Notes under the pieces: generated by a model
Told to the model about the DNA's origin: nothing
The model's database searches: none
Seen by the model: the letters and a program-made list of their open reading frames with translations, nothing else
In this document: positions 26,936 to 35,989 of the stretch, one piece after another
How positions within the stretch are numbered: the stretch's first letter is position 1
Layout: each line of letters starts with the position of its first letter
DNA from: Lachnospira sp.
Lineage (GTDB): Bacteria > Bacillota > Clostridia > Lachnospirales > Lachnospiraceae
Assembly (NCBI GenBank): GCA_017621205.1
Contig: JAGATQ010000039.1
Span: forward strand, 154,249 to 218,248
Reading direction: 5' to 3'
DNA: 64,000 nucleotides
Translations under genes and position numbers: made by a program

Positions 26936-28867
26936 TTCCCATTTATCATATAAAATGCTAAGCTGTTCGCTTGTTTTTGCATGCTCTGTAGAGAGAGAGG
27001 TTAATTCTAAAGCATTACTTGCAATATCGGGATTTTGCATTTGTTCCTCTATATTGTGTAAGAGTTGTTCTAATTCCTCAATCTGCTGTTCCAGCTTTTT
27101 TAAATCGTTCTCTTTTTTGCGTTGCTTTGCCTGTTCCTCTTTTCTGTTTTTCCAGTCTTGCTTGCTGGTCGTCTGGGCGGCAGGGGCAGTGATGTCTGGT
27201 TTTTGTCTATTGTTGGTGCTTTGGGCATCAAAAGCATTATTATTTTGTGCTGTGGACAATGCTTCTGCTTTTTTTTGCATATAGTAATCATAATTTCCTT
27301 TGTACTCGGTAAGCTGCTGCTTGTCTAGCTCCAGAATCCTTGTGGCGGTCTGGTTGACAAAGTATCGGTCGTGGGACACATAAAATACGGTTCCGGTGTA
27401 TTCCTTCAATGCATCCTCAAGAATCTCCTTGGAATAGACATCCAAATGGTTGGTTGGCTCGTCAAGAATAAGGAAATTAGCGTTGCTAAGCATAAGCCGT
27501 GCCAGACTTAGTCTGCCACGTTCTCCTCCGCTTAGGGAGGAAACGGTCTTAAACACATCGTCCCCGGTAAATAAAAATGCTGCTAATACATTGCGGATGC
27601 GTGTGTTGGTGAGATCCGGATAGGCGTCGGAAAGTTCCTCGAATATCGTGTTGCTTTCGGTAAAGAGCTGCTGTGCCTGGTCATAATACCCGACCTTCAC
27701 CTTAGCACCTAACAGCACCCTTCCGCTATCGGCATGAAGCTGTTTATTAATAATTTTTAAAATGGTAGTTTTTCCGGTTCCGTTTTGTCCGATTAAGGCC
27801 ACCTTTTCTCCACGCTTAATTTCAAAGGAGGTATCCGAAAACAATGTGTTTCCATCAAAGCTTTTGGAAAGCTCAGTAACACTTAGTACATCATTGCCGC
27901 TTAGAATGCTTGGTTCCAGAGTGAGGCGCATGCTGGCATTCACTTCCTTCGGTTTGTCCAGGCGTTCTATTTTATCGAGTGCCTTTACCCGGCTTTCTGC
28001 TCGTTTTATAGATTTCTCCCGGTTGAATTGACGAAGCTTCTCAATTACTTCTTCCTGATGCTTGATTTCCCTTTGCTGGTTCAGATAGGCCTTTACCTGT
28101 TCCTTACGCTGTGCGGCTTTTTTGTTAGCATACTGTGTATAGTTCCCTTGGAATACACTTACCTTGCCAAATTCTAAATCTACGACTTTCGTTACGACCC
28201 GGTTTAGGAAGTAACGGTCGTGGCTGATTATAAGTACCGCTCCTTTGTAGGAGGATAGAAATTGTTCGAGCCAGTTGATGGAGGCAATATCTAAGTGATT
28301 GGTAGGCTCGTCTAACAAAATAATATCCGGATGGGAGAGCAGCAGCCTTCCGAGTGCCACTCTGGTACGCTGTCCGCCGGAAAGCAGGCTGATATCTTTT
28401 TGAAAATCCTCTTGGGTAAACTGTAACCCCTTTAATACCCCGGTGATTTCGCTTTTGGCACTATATCCGTCTAAATTCTCGTATTCCTGCGTGATGCGGG
28501 CATAGCGGTTCATAAGCTGGTCTAATTCGTCTCCGGTCTTGCCCTTCATAATCTGTTCCGTCTGGCGGATTTGGGATTCCAGCTCAAAGACATGTTTTTT
28601 GGCATCCTCCATCGCTTCATAGATTGTCATGTTGATATCATAGTCCGGCTGCTGTGAGAGATATCCAATTGTTGCGTTTTTAGCAAGCTGGATGGTTCCC
28701 GCATCCGGTTTAAGCTCCCCCATAATAATTTTAAAAAGCGTAGATTTGCCTGCACCATTTACTCCAACGAGTGCCGCCTTTTCCTTTTCTTCAATGTGAA
28801 AATTAACCTTATCTAAGATAACCTTGTCCCCAAAGGACTTGTCTATATTCTGGCATGCTAATATCAT
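26924..28867 (-). CDS. ABC-F family ATPase
   Basis: This 647-residue soluble protein has two ABC ATPase domains and no membrane segments. Walker A motifs are GVNGAGKST and GQNGTGKTT, the signatures LSGGQRTR and LSGGERGR, and both Walker B regions read LLDEPTNHLD or LILDEPTNHLD. The inter-domain linker (about residues 240-300) is basic and helical, and a coiled coil with many Glu/Lys residues forms the C-terminus after residue 540, as in YdiF/Uup-type proteins. ABC-F proteins act on the ribosome; some protect against antibiotics, others are housekeeping. Nothing here indicates a resistance role. Confidence 0.93.
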   Translation of the reverse strand: MILACQNIDKSFGDKVILDKVNFHIEEKEKAALVGVNGAGKSTLFKIIMGELKPDAGTIQLAKNATIGYLSQQPDYDINMTIYEAMEDAKKHVFELESQIRQTEQIMKGKTGDELDQLMNRYARITQEYENLDGYSAKSEITGVLKGLQFTQEDFQKDISLLSGGQRTRVALGRLLLSHPDIILLDEPTNHLDIASINWLEQFLSSYKGAVLIISHDRYFLNRVVTKVVDLEFGKVSVFQGNYTQYANKKAAQRKEQVKAYLNQQREIKHQEEVIEKLRQFNREKSIKRAESRVKALDKIERLDKPKEVNASMRLTLEPSILSGNDVLSVTELSKSFDGNTLFSDTSFEIKRGEKVALIGQNGTGKTTILKIINKQLHADSGRVLLGAKVKVGYYDQAQQLFTESNTIFEELSDAYPDLTNTRIRNVLAAFLFTGDDVFKTVSSLSGGERGRLSLARLMLSNANFLILDEPTNHLDVYSKEILEDALKEYTGTVFYVSHDRYFVNQTATRILELDKQQLTEYKGNYDYYMQKKAEALSTAQNNNAFDAQSTNNRQKPDITAPAAQTTSKQDWKNRKEEQAKQRKKENDLKKLEQQIEELEQLLHNIEEQMQNPDIASNALELTSLSTEHAKTSEQLSILYDKWEELA

Positions 28868-28905
28868 GTTCCTTCTCCTTACATTTGTGATTATGACCTT
28901 GTATC

Positions 28906-28934
28906 ATCATATATAATTTTTGTCATTTTCTCAA
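28906..28934 (-). promoter_or_regulatory. Promoter of the ABC-F gene
   Basis: On the minus strand TTGAGA (28934-28929) and TATGAT (28911-28906) are 17 bp apart. It stands back to back with the rex promoter, with the two -35 hexamers only 9 bp apart. Confidence 0.7.
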
Positions 28935-28943
28935 GTCATTTGT

Positions 28944-28972
28944 TTGACAGTTTCTTAACAAAGTTTTATAAT
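28944..28972 (+). promoter_or_regulatory. Consensus promoter with Rex-type operator
   Basis: TTGACA (28944-28949) and TATAAT (28967-28972) are perfect consensus hexamers at 17 bp spacing. The 18 bp TTGACAGTTTCTTAACAA (28944-28961) overlaps the -35 and matches the Rex operator plan TTGTTAA-N4-TTAACAA: the right half is exact and the left half matches at 4 of 7 positions. This suggests that Rex represses its own operon when NADH is low. Confidence 0.7.
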
Positions 28973-28983
28973 ATGAATTATTA

Positions 28984-29015
28984 GGATTACACGAGCACAG
29001 AGTGCGAAGTAATCC
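28984..29015 (+). other. Leader hairpin upstream of rex
   Basis: GGATTAC pairs with GTAATCC and an inner GCAC/GTGC helix closes an AGA loop. A T6 run follows 8 nt later, so it could act as a weak attenuator in the rex leader or as an RNA-stabilising hairpin. Confidence 0.5.
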
Positions 29016-29061
29016 GTATATCATTTTTTGTTTTTAAAGCATAGATGGAGTGTGAAACGCT

Positions 29062-29688
29062 ATGAAGGAAAAACCAATTTCCAGTGCCGTAACGAAACGT
29101 CTGCCAAGATATTTCCGATATCTGAGTGAACTGAAGGAGCAGGGAACGGAACGCATATCTTCCAAGGAATTGAGCGAGCGGATGCAAGTGACTGCTTCCC
29201 AGATTCGGCAGGACTTAAATAATTTTGGTGGATTTGGACAACAGGGCTATGGGTACAATGTGGAGCATCTGTATTCAGAGATCGGCAAAATATTGGGACT
29301 AAACCGGGTTCGAAAAGTAATTATTATTGGTGCAGGGCATATAGGACAGGCATTGGCTAATTTTCAGGACTTTAAAAAACGTGGCTTTCAGATTTGTGGC
29401 ATATTTGATGTAAAACAAGAGTTAGTTGGACAGATGATTGCAGGAATACCGGTTATGAGTATGGATAGTGTAGAGGCCTTTATTCAGGAACAAAATATTC
29501 AGATAGCAATTTTGACTCTGCCTAAGGAGTATGCTTATGAGACGGCAGTAAAATTGATGCAATACGGGGTGACAGGTTTTTGGAATTTTGCATTGGTGGA
29601 TTTAAAGCTGCCTGGCAATGTTGTTGTGGAGAATGTACATTTGGAGGAAAGTTTGATGACGCTCGCATATAATCTAAGTGAGGGCTAG
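29062..29688 (+). CDS. rex: Redox-sensing transcriptional repressor Rex
   Basis: Rex binds DNA when NADH/NAD+ is low and controls fermentation and hydrogen genes in Clostridia. The 208-residue protein has an N-terminal winged helix (SSKELSERMQVTASQIRQDL, about residues 34-53) followed by NNFGGFGQQGYGYNV, then a Rossmann domain with GAGHIGQALANF near residue 91 and a C-terminal swap helix. It starts a probable operon through yebC and has a Rex-like site in its own promoter. Confidence 0.96.
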   Translation: MKEKPISSAVTKRLPRYFRYLSELKEQGTERISSKELSERMQVTASQIRQDLNNFGGFGQQGYGYNVEHLYSEIGKILGLNRVRKVIIIGAGHIGQALANFQDFKKRGFQICGIFDVKQELVGQMIAGIPVMSMDSVEAFIQEQNIQIAILTLPKEYAYETAVKLMQYGVTGFWNFALVDLKLPGNVVVENVHLEESLMTLAYNLSEG

Positions 29689-29709
29689 TGTTTTAAGGAT
29701 GGGATAATC

Positions 29710-30357
29710 ATGTTAGGAAATAAAAGGAAACGAACTAATAACAAAAAAAGCAGGCATAATCAGCAGGCAGACTGGCAGTTTCTAACATTGTTAGAGGGGC
29801 AGAATCTCCCGATTCTTACCCTTGATCCAGCATGGCATGCCCTGTTTGCGGGCAGTCAGAAGTCAACACAGGTCAAACAGTTGGAACGGAAGCTTACAGA
29901 GCTTTTAAAGCAGCAGGGAAGACTTAACAATGACAATAAGAAGATGCAGGGGCAAAAGAAGTTATTGCTTAGCAATATTTTTAGTAATATGTCTAATGAT
30001 AGTGAGGCTGGGGAACACAGGAAGGGTATGCAGAAGGATATGGTGGAGCAGATTAATGCGAAGGTGGTGGAGAATGAAGATTCTCTGGCATTGCTGCCGG
30101 TACAGATTAAGCGTGTGAACGAGGAGCTGCTGTTAGAGACACTGCATTGTGTGTATGAGCAGGTCGATATTAACCGGGAAAGAATCGCAGTATTAGATGG
30201 TTACATTGAAAATATTCGTGCAGATCTTTCAAGGAAGCTTTTGGAAAAGCAGAACAGGGAAGAATACAACCATGAGATTTTCAGCAGCTTAAAGGATTTA
30301 GTGGGGATGCGGCCGATTGATATGTACGAGGAGACAAGAAAAAAGAAAGGGCAGTAA
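29710..30357 (+). CDS. Coiled-coil protein of unknown function
   Basis: This 215-residue soluble protein is not recognised. The first 20 residues are very basic (GNKRKRTNNKKSRHNQ). The rest is charged and mostly helical, with likely coiled coils around residues 55-80 and 150-195. It begins 22 bp after rex and ends 24 bp before nnr, so it is in the same transcript. No catalytic motif is seen; the basic N-terminus could contact nucleic acid or membrane lipid. Confidence 0.75.
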   Translation: MLGNKRKRTNNKKSRHNQQADWQFLTLLEGQNLPILTLDPAWHALFAGSQKSTQVKQLERKLTELLKQQGRLNNDNKKMQGQKKLLLSNIFSNMSNDSEAGEHRKGMQKDMVEQINAKVVENEDSLALLPVQIKRVNEELLLETLHCVYEQVDINRERIAVLDGYIENIRADLSRKLLEKQNREEYNHEIFSSLKDLVGMRPIDMYEETRKKKGQ

Positions 30358-30380
30358 TTTTTGAAGAAAGGATTGTTTTT

Positions 30381-32021
30381 ATGGAGTATATAGTAAACCA
30401 GCAGCAGATGCAGGCTTTGGATGCACACTCCATTGAGCGGATGGGGATATCAGGATTGTTTTTGATGGAGCAGGCTGCCAGAGCAGTTTTTCAGGAAATG
30501 AAAGCATTTATCAAAAAGGAAAACCAGATATTGATTGTCGTAGAAAGTGGTAATAATGGTGGTGATGGTCTTGCATTAGCACGAATGTTAAAGGAAGCAG
30601 AATATAATGTATTAGTTTTTTTTGTACATGGAACGAAAACAATGTCAGATTCTTTTTTGGAGCAGATGCATCTAGCAGAAGAAAAAGAGGTGCCAATTAT
30701 AGAAGAACTTCCGGCAGAACAAGCTTTTGATGTGATTGTGGATGGAATGTTTGGCGTAGGCCTGACCCGCCAGATAAAAGGAATACATAAGCGGGTGATA
30801 GAATGGATGAATCGACAGGATTCCTATTTTATTGCGATTGATATGCCCAGCGGAATCCATGCTACAACAGGGGCAGTGATGGGAACTGCATTGAAGGCGG
30901 ATATGACAGTAACCTTTGGTTATCTGAAGGCGGGATTGATTAAGTTTCCGGGTGCAGAGTATGCGGGAAAGATAAAAGTTTGCGATATTGGTTTTGCTGT
31001 TGAAAGTCTTTGGCATGTCAAACCGACATTGATGACCTTTGGAGAAGGAAAACAAGCGGTGATTGATGCACTATCCTATTTTCCCAGCCGCTATGCATGG
31101 GCACATAAGGGCAGCTATGGCAATGTTCTTTTGGTGGCGGGAAGCGAAGGAATGGCAGGAGCGGCCGTTTTGGCAGCAAAGTCGGCATATCGCAGTGGCT
31201 GCGGTATGGTGCGTGTCATCACTCATGAAAGCAACCGTGAAATATTGGGAACCTTGGTTCCGGAAGCAATTGTTATGAGCTATGAAACTTTGCAGGAGGC
31301 ATATGATTTGCTGGATGCGTCATGGCAGTGGGCAGATGCAGTACTAATTGGTTCCGGACTGTCCCAGTCTGAGTTAGCGGTTGGATTAACTGGTGCTGTA
31401 GTCACCTATGCCAGTGAACAAAGAGGCTCAATGAAGGTGGTGGTGGATGGAGATGCGATAACGATTCTTGCAGGGCATAGGGAGATTATGAAACGTTATC
31501 AGGAGCTTCCAGTTACGAGTCGTCCTCATTTAACTTTTACGCCACATTCGATGGAGCTGGCAAGATTATGTGGTGCAGCAGTTTCTGATGTGGAGGGACG
31601 GGAGCTGGAATATGCGAGCCGGTATATTAAGCAGCATTGGCTAAAGGATTGGGTTACTATTGTGGCAAAAGGTCCAAGGACGGTAGTAACCTCCGGATAC
31701 GGTGCTACATACATTAATATGACAGGCAATGATGGAATGGCGACTGCGGGCAGTGGTGATTGTCTGGCGGGTATGTTGACTTCTGTTTATGCACAGGTAG
31801 TCAGGCAGGAGCATCAGTTAACGGATAAGCTTTTGTTGGAAAGTAAGCGGGCGGGTCTTGCTGCTACGATGAAACAGCCCTTTTTTATGGCAGCATGTGT
31901 GGCGGTCTGCCTGCATGGTTATGCGGGTGATGTGGCAAAAAGGGAGAGAGGAAGAATTAGCATGACTGCCATGGATTTGGTGGATAGTTTACCGAAAGTA
32001 ATGAAATGGTATGATAAATAG
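30381..32021 (+). CDS. nnr: Bifunctional NAD(P)HX epimerase / ADP-dependent dehydratase
   Basis: This enzyme repairs hydrated NAD(P)H. The N-terminal YjeF_N domain (about residues 1-210) shows VVESGNNGGDGLALARML and the epimerase segment IVDGMFGVGL. The C-terminal ribokinase-like dehydratase (about 225-546) shows KGSYGNVLLVAGSEGMAGAA and the catalytic motif GNDGMATAGSGDCLAGML. Both halves are complete and the 546-residue size is normal for the fusion. Its place in a rex operon fits a link to pyridine nucleotide status. Confidence 0.94.
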   Translation: MEYIVNQQQMQALDAHSIERMGISGLFLMEQAARAVFQEMKAFIKKENQILIVVESGNNGGDGLALARMLKEAEYNVLVFFVHGTKTMSDSFLEQMHLAEEKEVPIIEELPAEQAFDVIVDGMFGVGLTRQIKGIHKRVIEWMNRQDSYFIAIDMPSGIHATTGAVMGTALKADMTVTFGYLKAGLIKFPGAEYAGKIKVCDIGFAVESLWHVKPTLMTFGEGKQAVIDALSYFPSRYAWAHKGSYGNVLLVAGSEGMAGAAVLAAKSAYRSGCGMVRVITHESNREILGTLVPEAIVMSYETLQEAYDLLDASWQWADAVLIGSGLSQSELAVGLTGAVVTYASEQRGSMKVVVDGDAITILAGHREIMKRYQELPVTSRPHLTFTPHSMELARLCGAAVSDVEGRELEYASRYIKQHWLKDWVTIVAKGPRTVVTSGYGATYINMTGNDGMATAGSGDCLAGMLTSVYAQVVRQEHQLTDKLLLESKRAGLAATMKQPFFMAACVAVCLHGYAGDVAKRERGRISMTAMDLVDSLPKVMKWYDK

Positions 32022-32036
32022 AGAGGGTGGTACTAT

Positions 32037-33197
32037 ATGAAAAAATATGTTCGTGTTTATGCAAAAGTAGATTTGGATATGATTTATCAAAATGCATTGG
32101 CTGTAAGAAAGAAAATTGGTGATGACATCGGACTGATGGCCGTAGTTAAGGCAGATGCTTATGGTCATGGTGCAGTTCCTGTAGCATCCCATTTGAATGA
32201 TATAGTTGATGGGTTTTGTCTTGCTCTGGTGGAGGAAGCAGTTATTCTTAGGCGTAAGGGTATATCAAAGCCATTATTATTACTTGGTTATACGGATCCT
32301 TACCAATATCCTGAGATTTTAAAGTATGGTATTTCCCAGACGATATATAGCTATGAGATGGCAGAGAGTTTATCCCTTGCAGCGGTTGCTTTGAATACGG
32401 TGGCAAAAGTACATATTAAGCTTGATACAGGAATGGGGCGAATTGGTTTTTTGCCGGAGGAGGAGAGCATTGCTGAGATTAAAAGGATAGCAGAGCTGCC
32501 AAACCTGTTGATTGAGGGTATATACACACATTTTTCTAAAGCGGATGAGCAGGATAGGGAGTTTACCAAACAGCAGATGGAGCAGTTTTCGCAGTTTGTT
32601 TTAAAGGTGGAGAATGAGGGAATTTCTATACCGCTTAAGCATGCTGCTAACAGTGCTGCAATTATGGAATATCCTGATACCTATTTGAATCAGGTTCGGG
32701 CAGGAATCGTACTTTATGGGTTGTATCCTTCCAGCGAGGTACATAAGGAGCAGCTTTTGCTGACCCCTGCCTTAGAGCTGAAAAGCCATATTATTCATAT
32801 AAAAGAACTGCCTAAGGGTTCTCCTATTGGTTATGGAGGTACTTATGTTACGAAGCGGGAGGTTACCCGTGTGGCTACGATTCCTGTTGGCTATGGCGAT
32901 GGATATCCGAGAAGTCTTTCCAATAAAGGAAGTGTTTTGATTGGAGGGCAGACGGCTCCGATTATCGGTCGGATATGTATGGACCAGTTTATGGTGGATG
33001 TGACAGATATTGAGAAGGCATATGTTGGTTCAGTAGTAACCTTAGTGGGAAGAGATGGTGATGCCAGCCTGCCGGTTGAAGAGGTTGCCGAATTATCAGG
33101 GAGCTTCAATTATGAATTCTGTTGTGATATTGGCAGACGGGTTCCTCGGGTTTATTACAGAGATGGTAAGTATTATAAGACGATAAGTTACTTATAA
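32037..33197 (+). CDS. alr: Alanine racemase
   Basis: This PLP enzyme makes D-alanine for peptidoglycan. It is a fold-type III barrel with the cofactor lysine K38 in AVVKADAYGHG, the substrate segment LDTGMGRIGF, HAANSAA, and the second catalytic region with Tyr in GSPIGYGGTY followed by VGYGDGYPR. Its 386 residues are normal. A mazF gene follows, as alr-ndoAI-ndoA does in Bacillus, but the antitoxin gene is absent here. Confidence 0.96.
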   Translation: MKKYVRVYAKVDLDMIYQNALAVRKKIGDDIGLMAVVKADAYGHGAVPVASHLNDIVDGFCLALVEEAVILRRKGISKPLLLLGYTDPYQYPEILKYGISQTIYSYEMAESLSLAAVALNTVAKVHIKLDTGMGRIGFLPEEESIAEIKRIAELPNLLIEGIYTHFSKADEQDREFTKQQMEQFSQFVLKVENEGISIPLKHAANSAAIMEYPDTYLNQVRAGIVLYGLYPSSEVHKEQLLLTPALELKSHIIHIKELPKGSPIGYGGTYVTKREVTRVATIPVGYGDGYPRSLSNKGSVLIGGQTAPIIGRICMDQFMVDVTDIEKAYVGSVVTLVGRDGDASLPVEEVAELSGSFNYEFCCDIGRRVPRVYYRDGKYYKTISYL

Positions 33198-33286
33198 TTT
33201 CATTTGATGGAATACTCTAGGATTTTTTTGGAAATACTGTGAAGTAAGAACAATCATTATTTTTAAAAAAGTTAGAGGTGGAAGTA

Positions 33287-33634
33287 GTGGTAATTAAAAG
33301 AGGGGATAGTTATTATGCGGATTTAAGGCCGGTTGTGGGTTCCGAACAAGGGGGGGTAAGACCTGTGCTTATTATACAGAATGATGCAGGCAACCGTCAT
33401 AGTCCTACGGTAATTTGTGCCGCTATCACAAGTAAGATGAATAAGGCAAAGCTGCCAACACATGTGGAGCTTCGTTGTGATGAATGTGATATGGTGAAGG
33501 ATTCTGTCATTTTGTTAGAGCAGGTGAGAACAATTGATAAGACCCGGCTTAAGGAAAAGGTAGGACATTTAGAATCACCCCTTATTGAGAAAGTAAACCG
33601 GGCTTTAAAGGTAAGTATGGATATCTTGAATTAG
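33287..33634 (+). CDS. MazF/PemK (NdoA/EndoA-like) endoribonuclease toxin
   Basis: This is a 115-residue MazF-family mRNA endonuclease, starting [29 protein letters not shown], close to Bacillus EndoA. The conserved Arg in GGVRPVLI and the Thr/Ser in ICAAITSK are present, so it looks intact. The GTG at 33287 behind AGAGGTGG fits the family start best; another in-frame GTG at 33278 adds three residues. The 90 bp between alr and this gene contain no antitoxin-sized reading frame and none follows, so the toxin appears unpaired at this locus. Confidence 0.9.
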   Translation: MVIKRGDSYYADLRPVVGSEQGGVRPVLIIQNDAGNRHSPTVICAAITSKMNKAKLPTHVELRCDECDMVKDSVILLEQVRTIDKTRLKEKVGHLESPLIEKVNRALKVSMDILN

Positions 33635-33755
33635 TTGCAGGAAAGCTACATATTAATAAGATAGCATTGACGAATGAACGGATTAGTGATAAAGTATCTT
33701 ATAATGTGGTTAAGAATCACATCAAATATATTAGATAAAGGGGATAAATAAGAAT

Positions 33756-34595
33756 ATGGCCCAGAATGGTCCTAAACGGCTGATTAGTATGTTTCGTAAG
33801 CGAGATAAGGATGAAGAGAATGTTTACGAAGAGGAGATTATTAATATATTAAATGAGGGGCACGAACAGGGAGCGATTCAGAAGGAAGAAGCGGAGATGA
33901 TTACCAAAATCTTTGAATTTTCTGACAAGGATGCCAAGGATATTATGACAATCCGAAAAAAGATTGTTGGAATCGAGAAGCATACGCCGCTTAGAGAAGC
34001 AGTTTCATTTATTTTAGAACAGAATTTTTCCCGTTTCCCTCTTTATGAAGAAGATGTGGATAATATCATTGGAGTGCTTCATTTAAAAGATGTGATGAAA
34101 GCATACCTGACAGAGCCGGATACAGAGCTTGCCATGATTGCACAGGAAGCGTTTTATGTACATGAGGCACAGGATATCAGCACGATGTTTAGCGAGATGC
34201 AGCGTAAAAAGTTACATATGGCGATTGTAGTGGATGAATATGGGCAGACTGCTGGAATCGTGGCGATGGAAGATATTCTGGAAGTGATTGTTGGGAATAT
34301 ATTAGATGAGCATGATGAGGAAGAGCGGGAGATTGTGAAGCTTCGAGGAGACGGGGAATATCTTGTTAAGGGCTTGACAAGGCTTGATCATATTGAAGAT
34401 GAGCTTGGGATTACATTTCCGGATGCCGATATAGATACACTAAATGGGTTTTTAATTTATCAGATTGGGCATCTTCCAAACGAGGAGGAGGCTATTGAAA
34501 TAAGTTATGAAGGCTATTCTTTCCGGCCATTGGATATCAGTGATAATATGATAAAGCAGGTGAAGGTGAGCAGGACGGTTCTACAGGAGGAATAG
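33756..34595 (+). CDS. CorC/HlyC-type CBS-domain protein
   Basis: This 279-residue soluble protein has an N-terminal helical segment, two CBS domains (about residues 65-190, with IMTIRKKIVGIE and YGQTAGIVAMEDILEVIVG) and a C-terminal CorC_HlyC domain (about 195-275). It lacks the DUF21 membrane domain of longer relatives and resembles CorC. The family is associated with Mg2+ or Co2+ transport. A possible promoter (TTGACG 33667-33672, TAAAGT 17 bp later) lies in the 121-bp gap after mazF. Confidence 0.88.
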   Translation: MAQNGPKRLISMFRKRDKDEENVYEEEIINILNEGHEQGAIQKEEAEMITKIFEFSDKDAKDIMTIRKKIVGIEKHTPLREAVSFILEQNFSRFPLYEEDVDNIIGVLHLKDVMKAYLTEPDTELAMIAQEAFYVHEAQDISTMFSEMQRKKLHMAIVVDEYGQTAGIVAMEDILEVIVGNILDEHDEEEREIVKLRGDGEYLVKGLTRLDHIEDELGITFPDADIDTLNGFLIYQIGHLPNEEEAIEISYEGYSFRPLDISDNMIKQVKVSRTVLQEE

Positions 34596-34631
34596 AGGAA
34601 GTATAGGACAAAATAAACAAGGAGAAGAACA

Positions 34632-35360
34632 ATGTCAGGACATTCCAAATTTTCAAATATTAAACATAAAAAAGAGAAGAATGATGCCGCTAAAGGTAAG
34701 ATTTTTACAGTTATTGGGCGGGAGATTGTTGTAGCAGTGAAGGAAGGTGGACCAGACCCGGAAAATAATAGCAAGCTCCGGGATGTTATTGCCAAGGCGA
34801 AGGCAAACAATATGCCGAACGATACGATAGAGCGTGGTATCAAGCGGGCAGCAGGTGACGCCAGTACTGCTAATTATGAGGTTGTTACCTATGAGGGATA
34901 TGGACCGAACGGTGTTGCCATAATTGTGGATGCATTAACAGACAATAAGAACCGTACGGCTGCGAATGTGAGAAGTGCTTTTACAAAGGGGAAGGGAAGT
35001 GTTGGTACACAGGGCTGTGTATCTTATATGTTCCAGACAAAGGGGCAGATATTAATTGACAAGGAAGAGTGTCAGATGGATTCGGATGATTTGATGATGA
35101 TGGCATTAGATGCAGGTGCGGAGGATTTCAATGAGGAGGAGGACAGCTTTGAAATTCTTACTGCACCGGAGGATTTTACTACTGTGCGTGAGGCACTAGA
35201 GAAGGAAGGCATCTTGATGGCAGAGGCTGATGTGACCAAGATTCCCGACACCTATGTAGAGCTTACGGATGAGGAAGCCATCAAAAATCTTGAAAAGACT
35301 CTGGATTTGCTCGAAGAGGATGATGATGTGCAACAGGTGTATCACAACTGGGATGAGTAA
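34632..35360 (+). CDS. yebC: YebC/PmpR-family regulator / translation factor
   Basis: This 242-residue protein is a full-length YebC-family member, starting [23 protein letters not shown] and containing [26 protein letters not shown] and [31 protein letters not shown]. The family was named as DNA-binding regulators; YebC-type proteins have also been linked to easing ribosome stalling. It follows the CBS gene by 36 bp and is the last gene of the rex-started run. Confidence 0.95.
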   Translation: MSGHSKFSNIKHKKEKNDAAKGKIFTVIGREIVVAVKEGGPDPENNSKLRDVIAKAKANNMPNDTIERGIKRAAGDASTANYEVVTYEGYGPNGVAIIVDALTDNKNRTAANVRSAFTKGKGSVGTQGCVSYMFQTKGQILIDKEECQMDSDDLMMMALDAGAEDFNEEEDSFEILTAPEDFTTVREALEKEGILMAEADVTKIPDTYVELTDEEAIKNLEKTLDLLEEDDDVQQVYHNWDE

Positions 35361-35393
35361 CATTGAATTACATAAAAGAATTATACAAGAAAT

Positions 35394-35441
35394 AATCGGT
35401 TGCCATGCATTAATGATTTAGTGTATGACAACCGATTTTGC
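35394..35441 (+). terminator. Terminator between convergent yebC and XRE genes
   Basis: AATCGGTTG and CAACCGATT (35394-35402, 35429-35437) pair, with partial inner pairing of CAT and ATG. TTTT-rich sequence follows on the plus strand, and AATTATT-rich sequence on the other side allows some function in both directions. Confidence 0.65.
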
Positions 35442-35442
35442 T

Positions 35443-35784
35443 TTAGTTTTTAGTAATGTTAATGACTTCCTGCATGATTTTGAGCATCTGCACCTGCTGT
35501 TTCTTTGGCAAAGCTTCTGCCAGATTATATATCTGGGCGGGAATCCGTTCCTCTTCTCCGCTATCTCCAAAGTCTCCTATTTTTTCAAAAAGAGTTGTAA
35601 TATTGAGGCGGAGAGCTTTGCATATTTTGAATATGCTTTCTATGGAAGGGTTCTTTTCTCCACGTTCAATCTGCCCGATATAGGTGGAATGAAGTCCGCA
35701 CTTCTGGGATAACTCTTCTTGAGTCAGTTTTTGTTCCTTTCGGTATTTGCGGATACGCAAGCCGATTTCTTCTGTCATATCCAT
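35443..35784 (-). CDS. XRE-family helix-turn-helix regulator
   Basis: This 113-residue protein has an XRE/Cro HTH (residues about 7-62): IRKYRKEQKLTQEELSQKCGLHSTYIGQIERGEKNPSIESIFKICKAL. A short helical tail follows. The ATG at 35784 is chosen because AAAGGAGG is 8 bp upstream; the longer open frame to 35904 has no ribosome binding site and crosses the promoter. It is divergent from the secreted amidase gene, with a perfect palindrome between them. Confidence 0.93.
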   Translation of the reverse strand: MDMTEEIGLRIRKYRKEQKLTQEELSQKCGLHSTYIGQIERGEKNPSIESIFKICKALRLNITTLFEKIGDFGDSGEEERIPAQIYNLAEALPKKQQVQMLKIMQEVINITKN

Positions 35785-35815
35785 TATTATCGCCTCCTTT
35801 CCTTTTGATAGCTTT

Positions 35816-35845
35816 ATTATAGCATTCGTTTTTTTAAAGTGTCTA
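35816..35845 (-). promoter_or_regulatory. Promoter of the XRE regulator
   Basis: On the minus strand TAGACA (35845-35840) and TATAAT (35821-35816) are 18 bp apart, 32 bp upstream of the chosen start codon. Confidence 0.65.
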
Positions 35846-35901
35846 TTGTCTAAGATGGCAGAAATAAACAAGAAATTTGTGGAAATTTCACTATAAATTA
35901 A

Positions 35902-35922
35902 CACATTTTTAAGAAAAATGTG
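35902..35922. promoter_or_regulatory. Palindrome, candidate operator
   Basis: CACATTTTT and AAAAATGTG form perfect 9-bp arms around AAG, in the divergent region between the XRE gene and the amidase gene. Its place fits an XRE binding site; a hairpin in the amidase leader is the alternative. Confidence 0.5.
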
Positions 35923-35989
35923 AATTTCTTTACATTCTATTTGTATTATGTTACCCTGTTTTTATCGACAAGAAAGGGAGAAATGTTAC

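Noticed and set aside
30381..35360. Prophage or genomic island
   Set aside because: No integrase, attachment repeats, or phage structural genes were seen anywhere in the window; the genes are housekeeping types.
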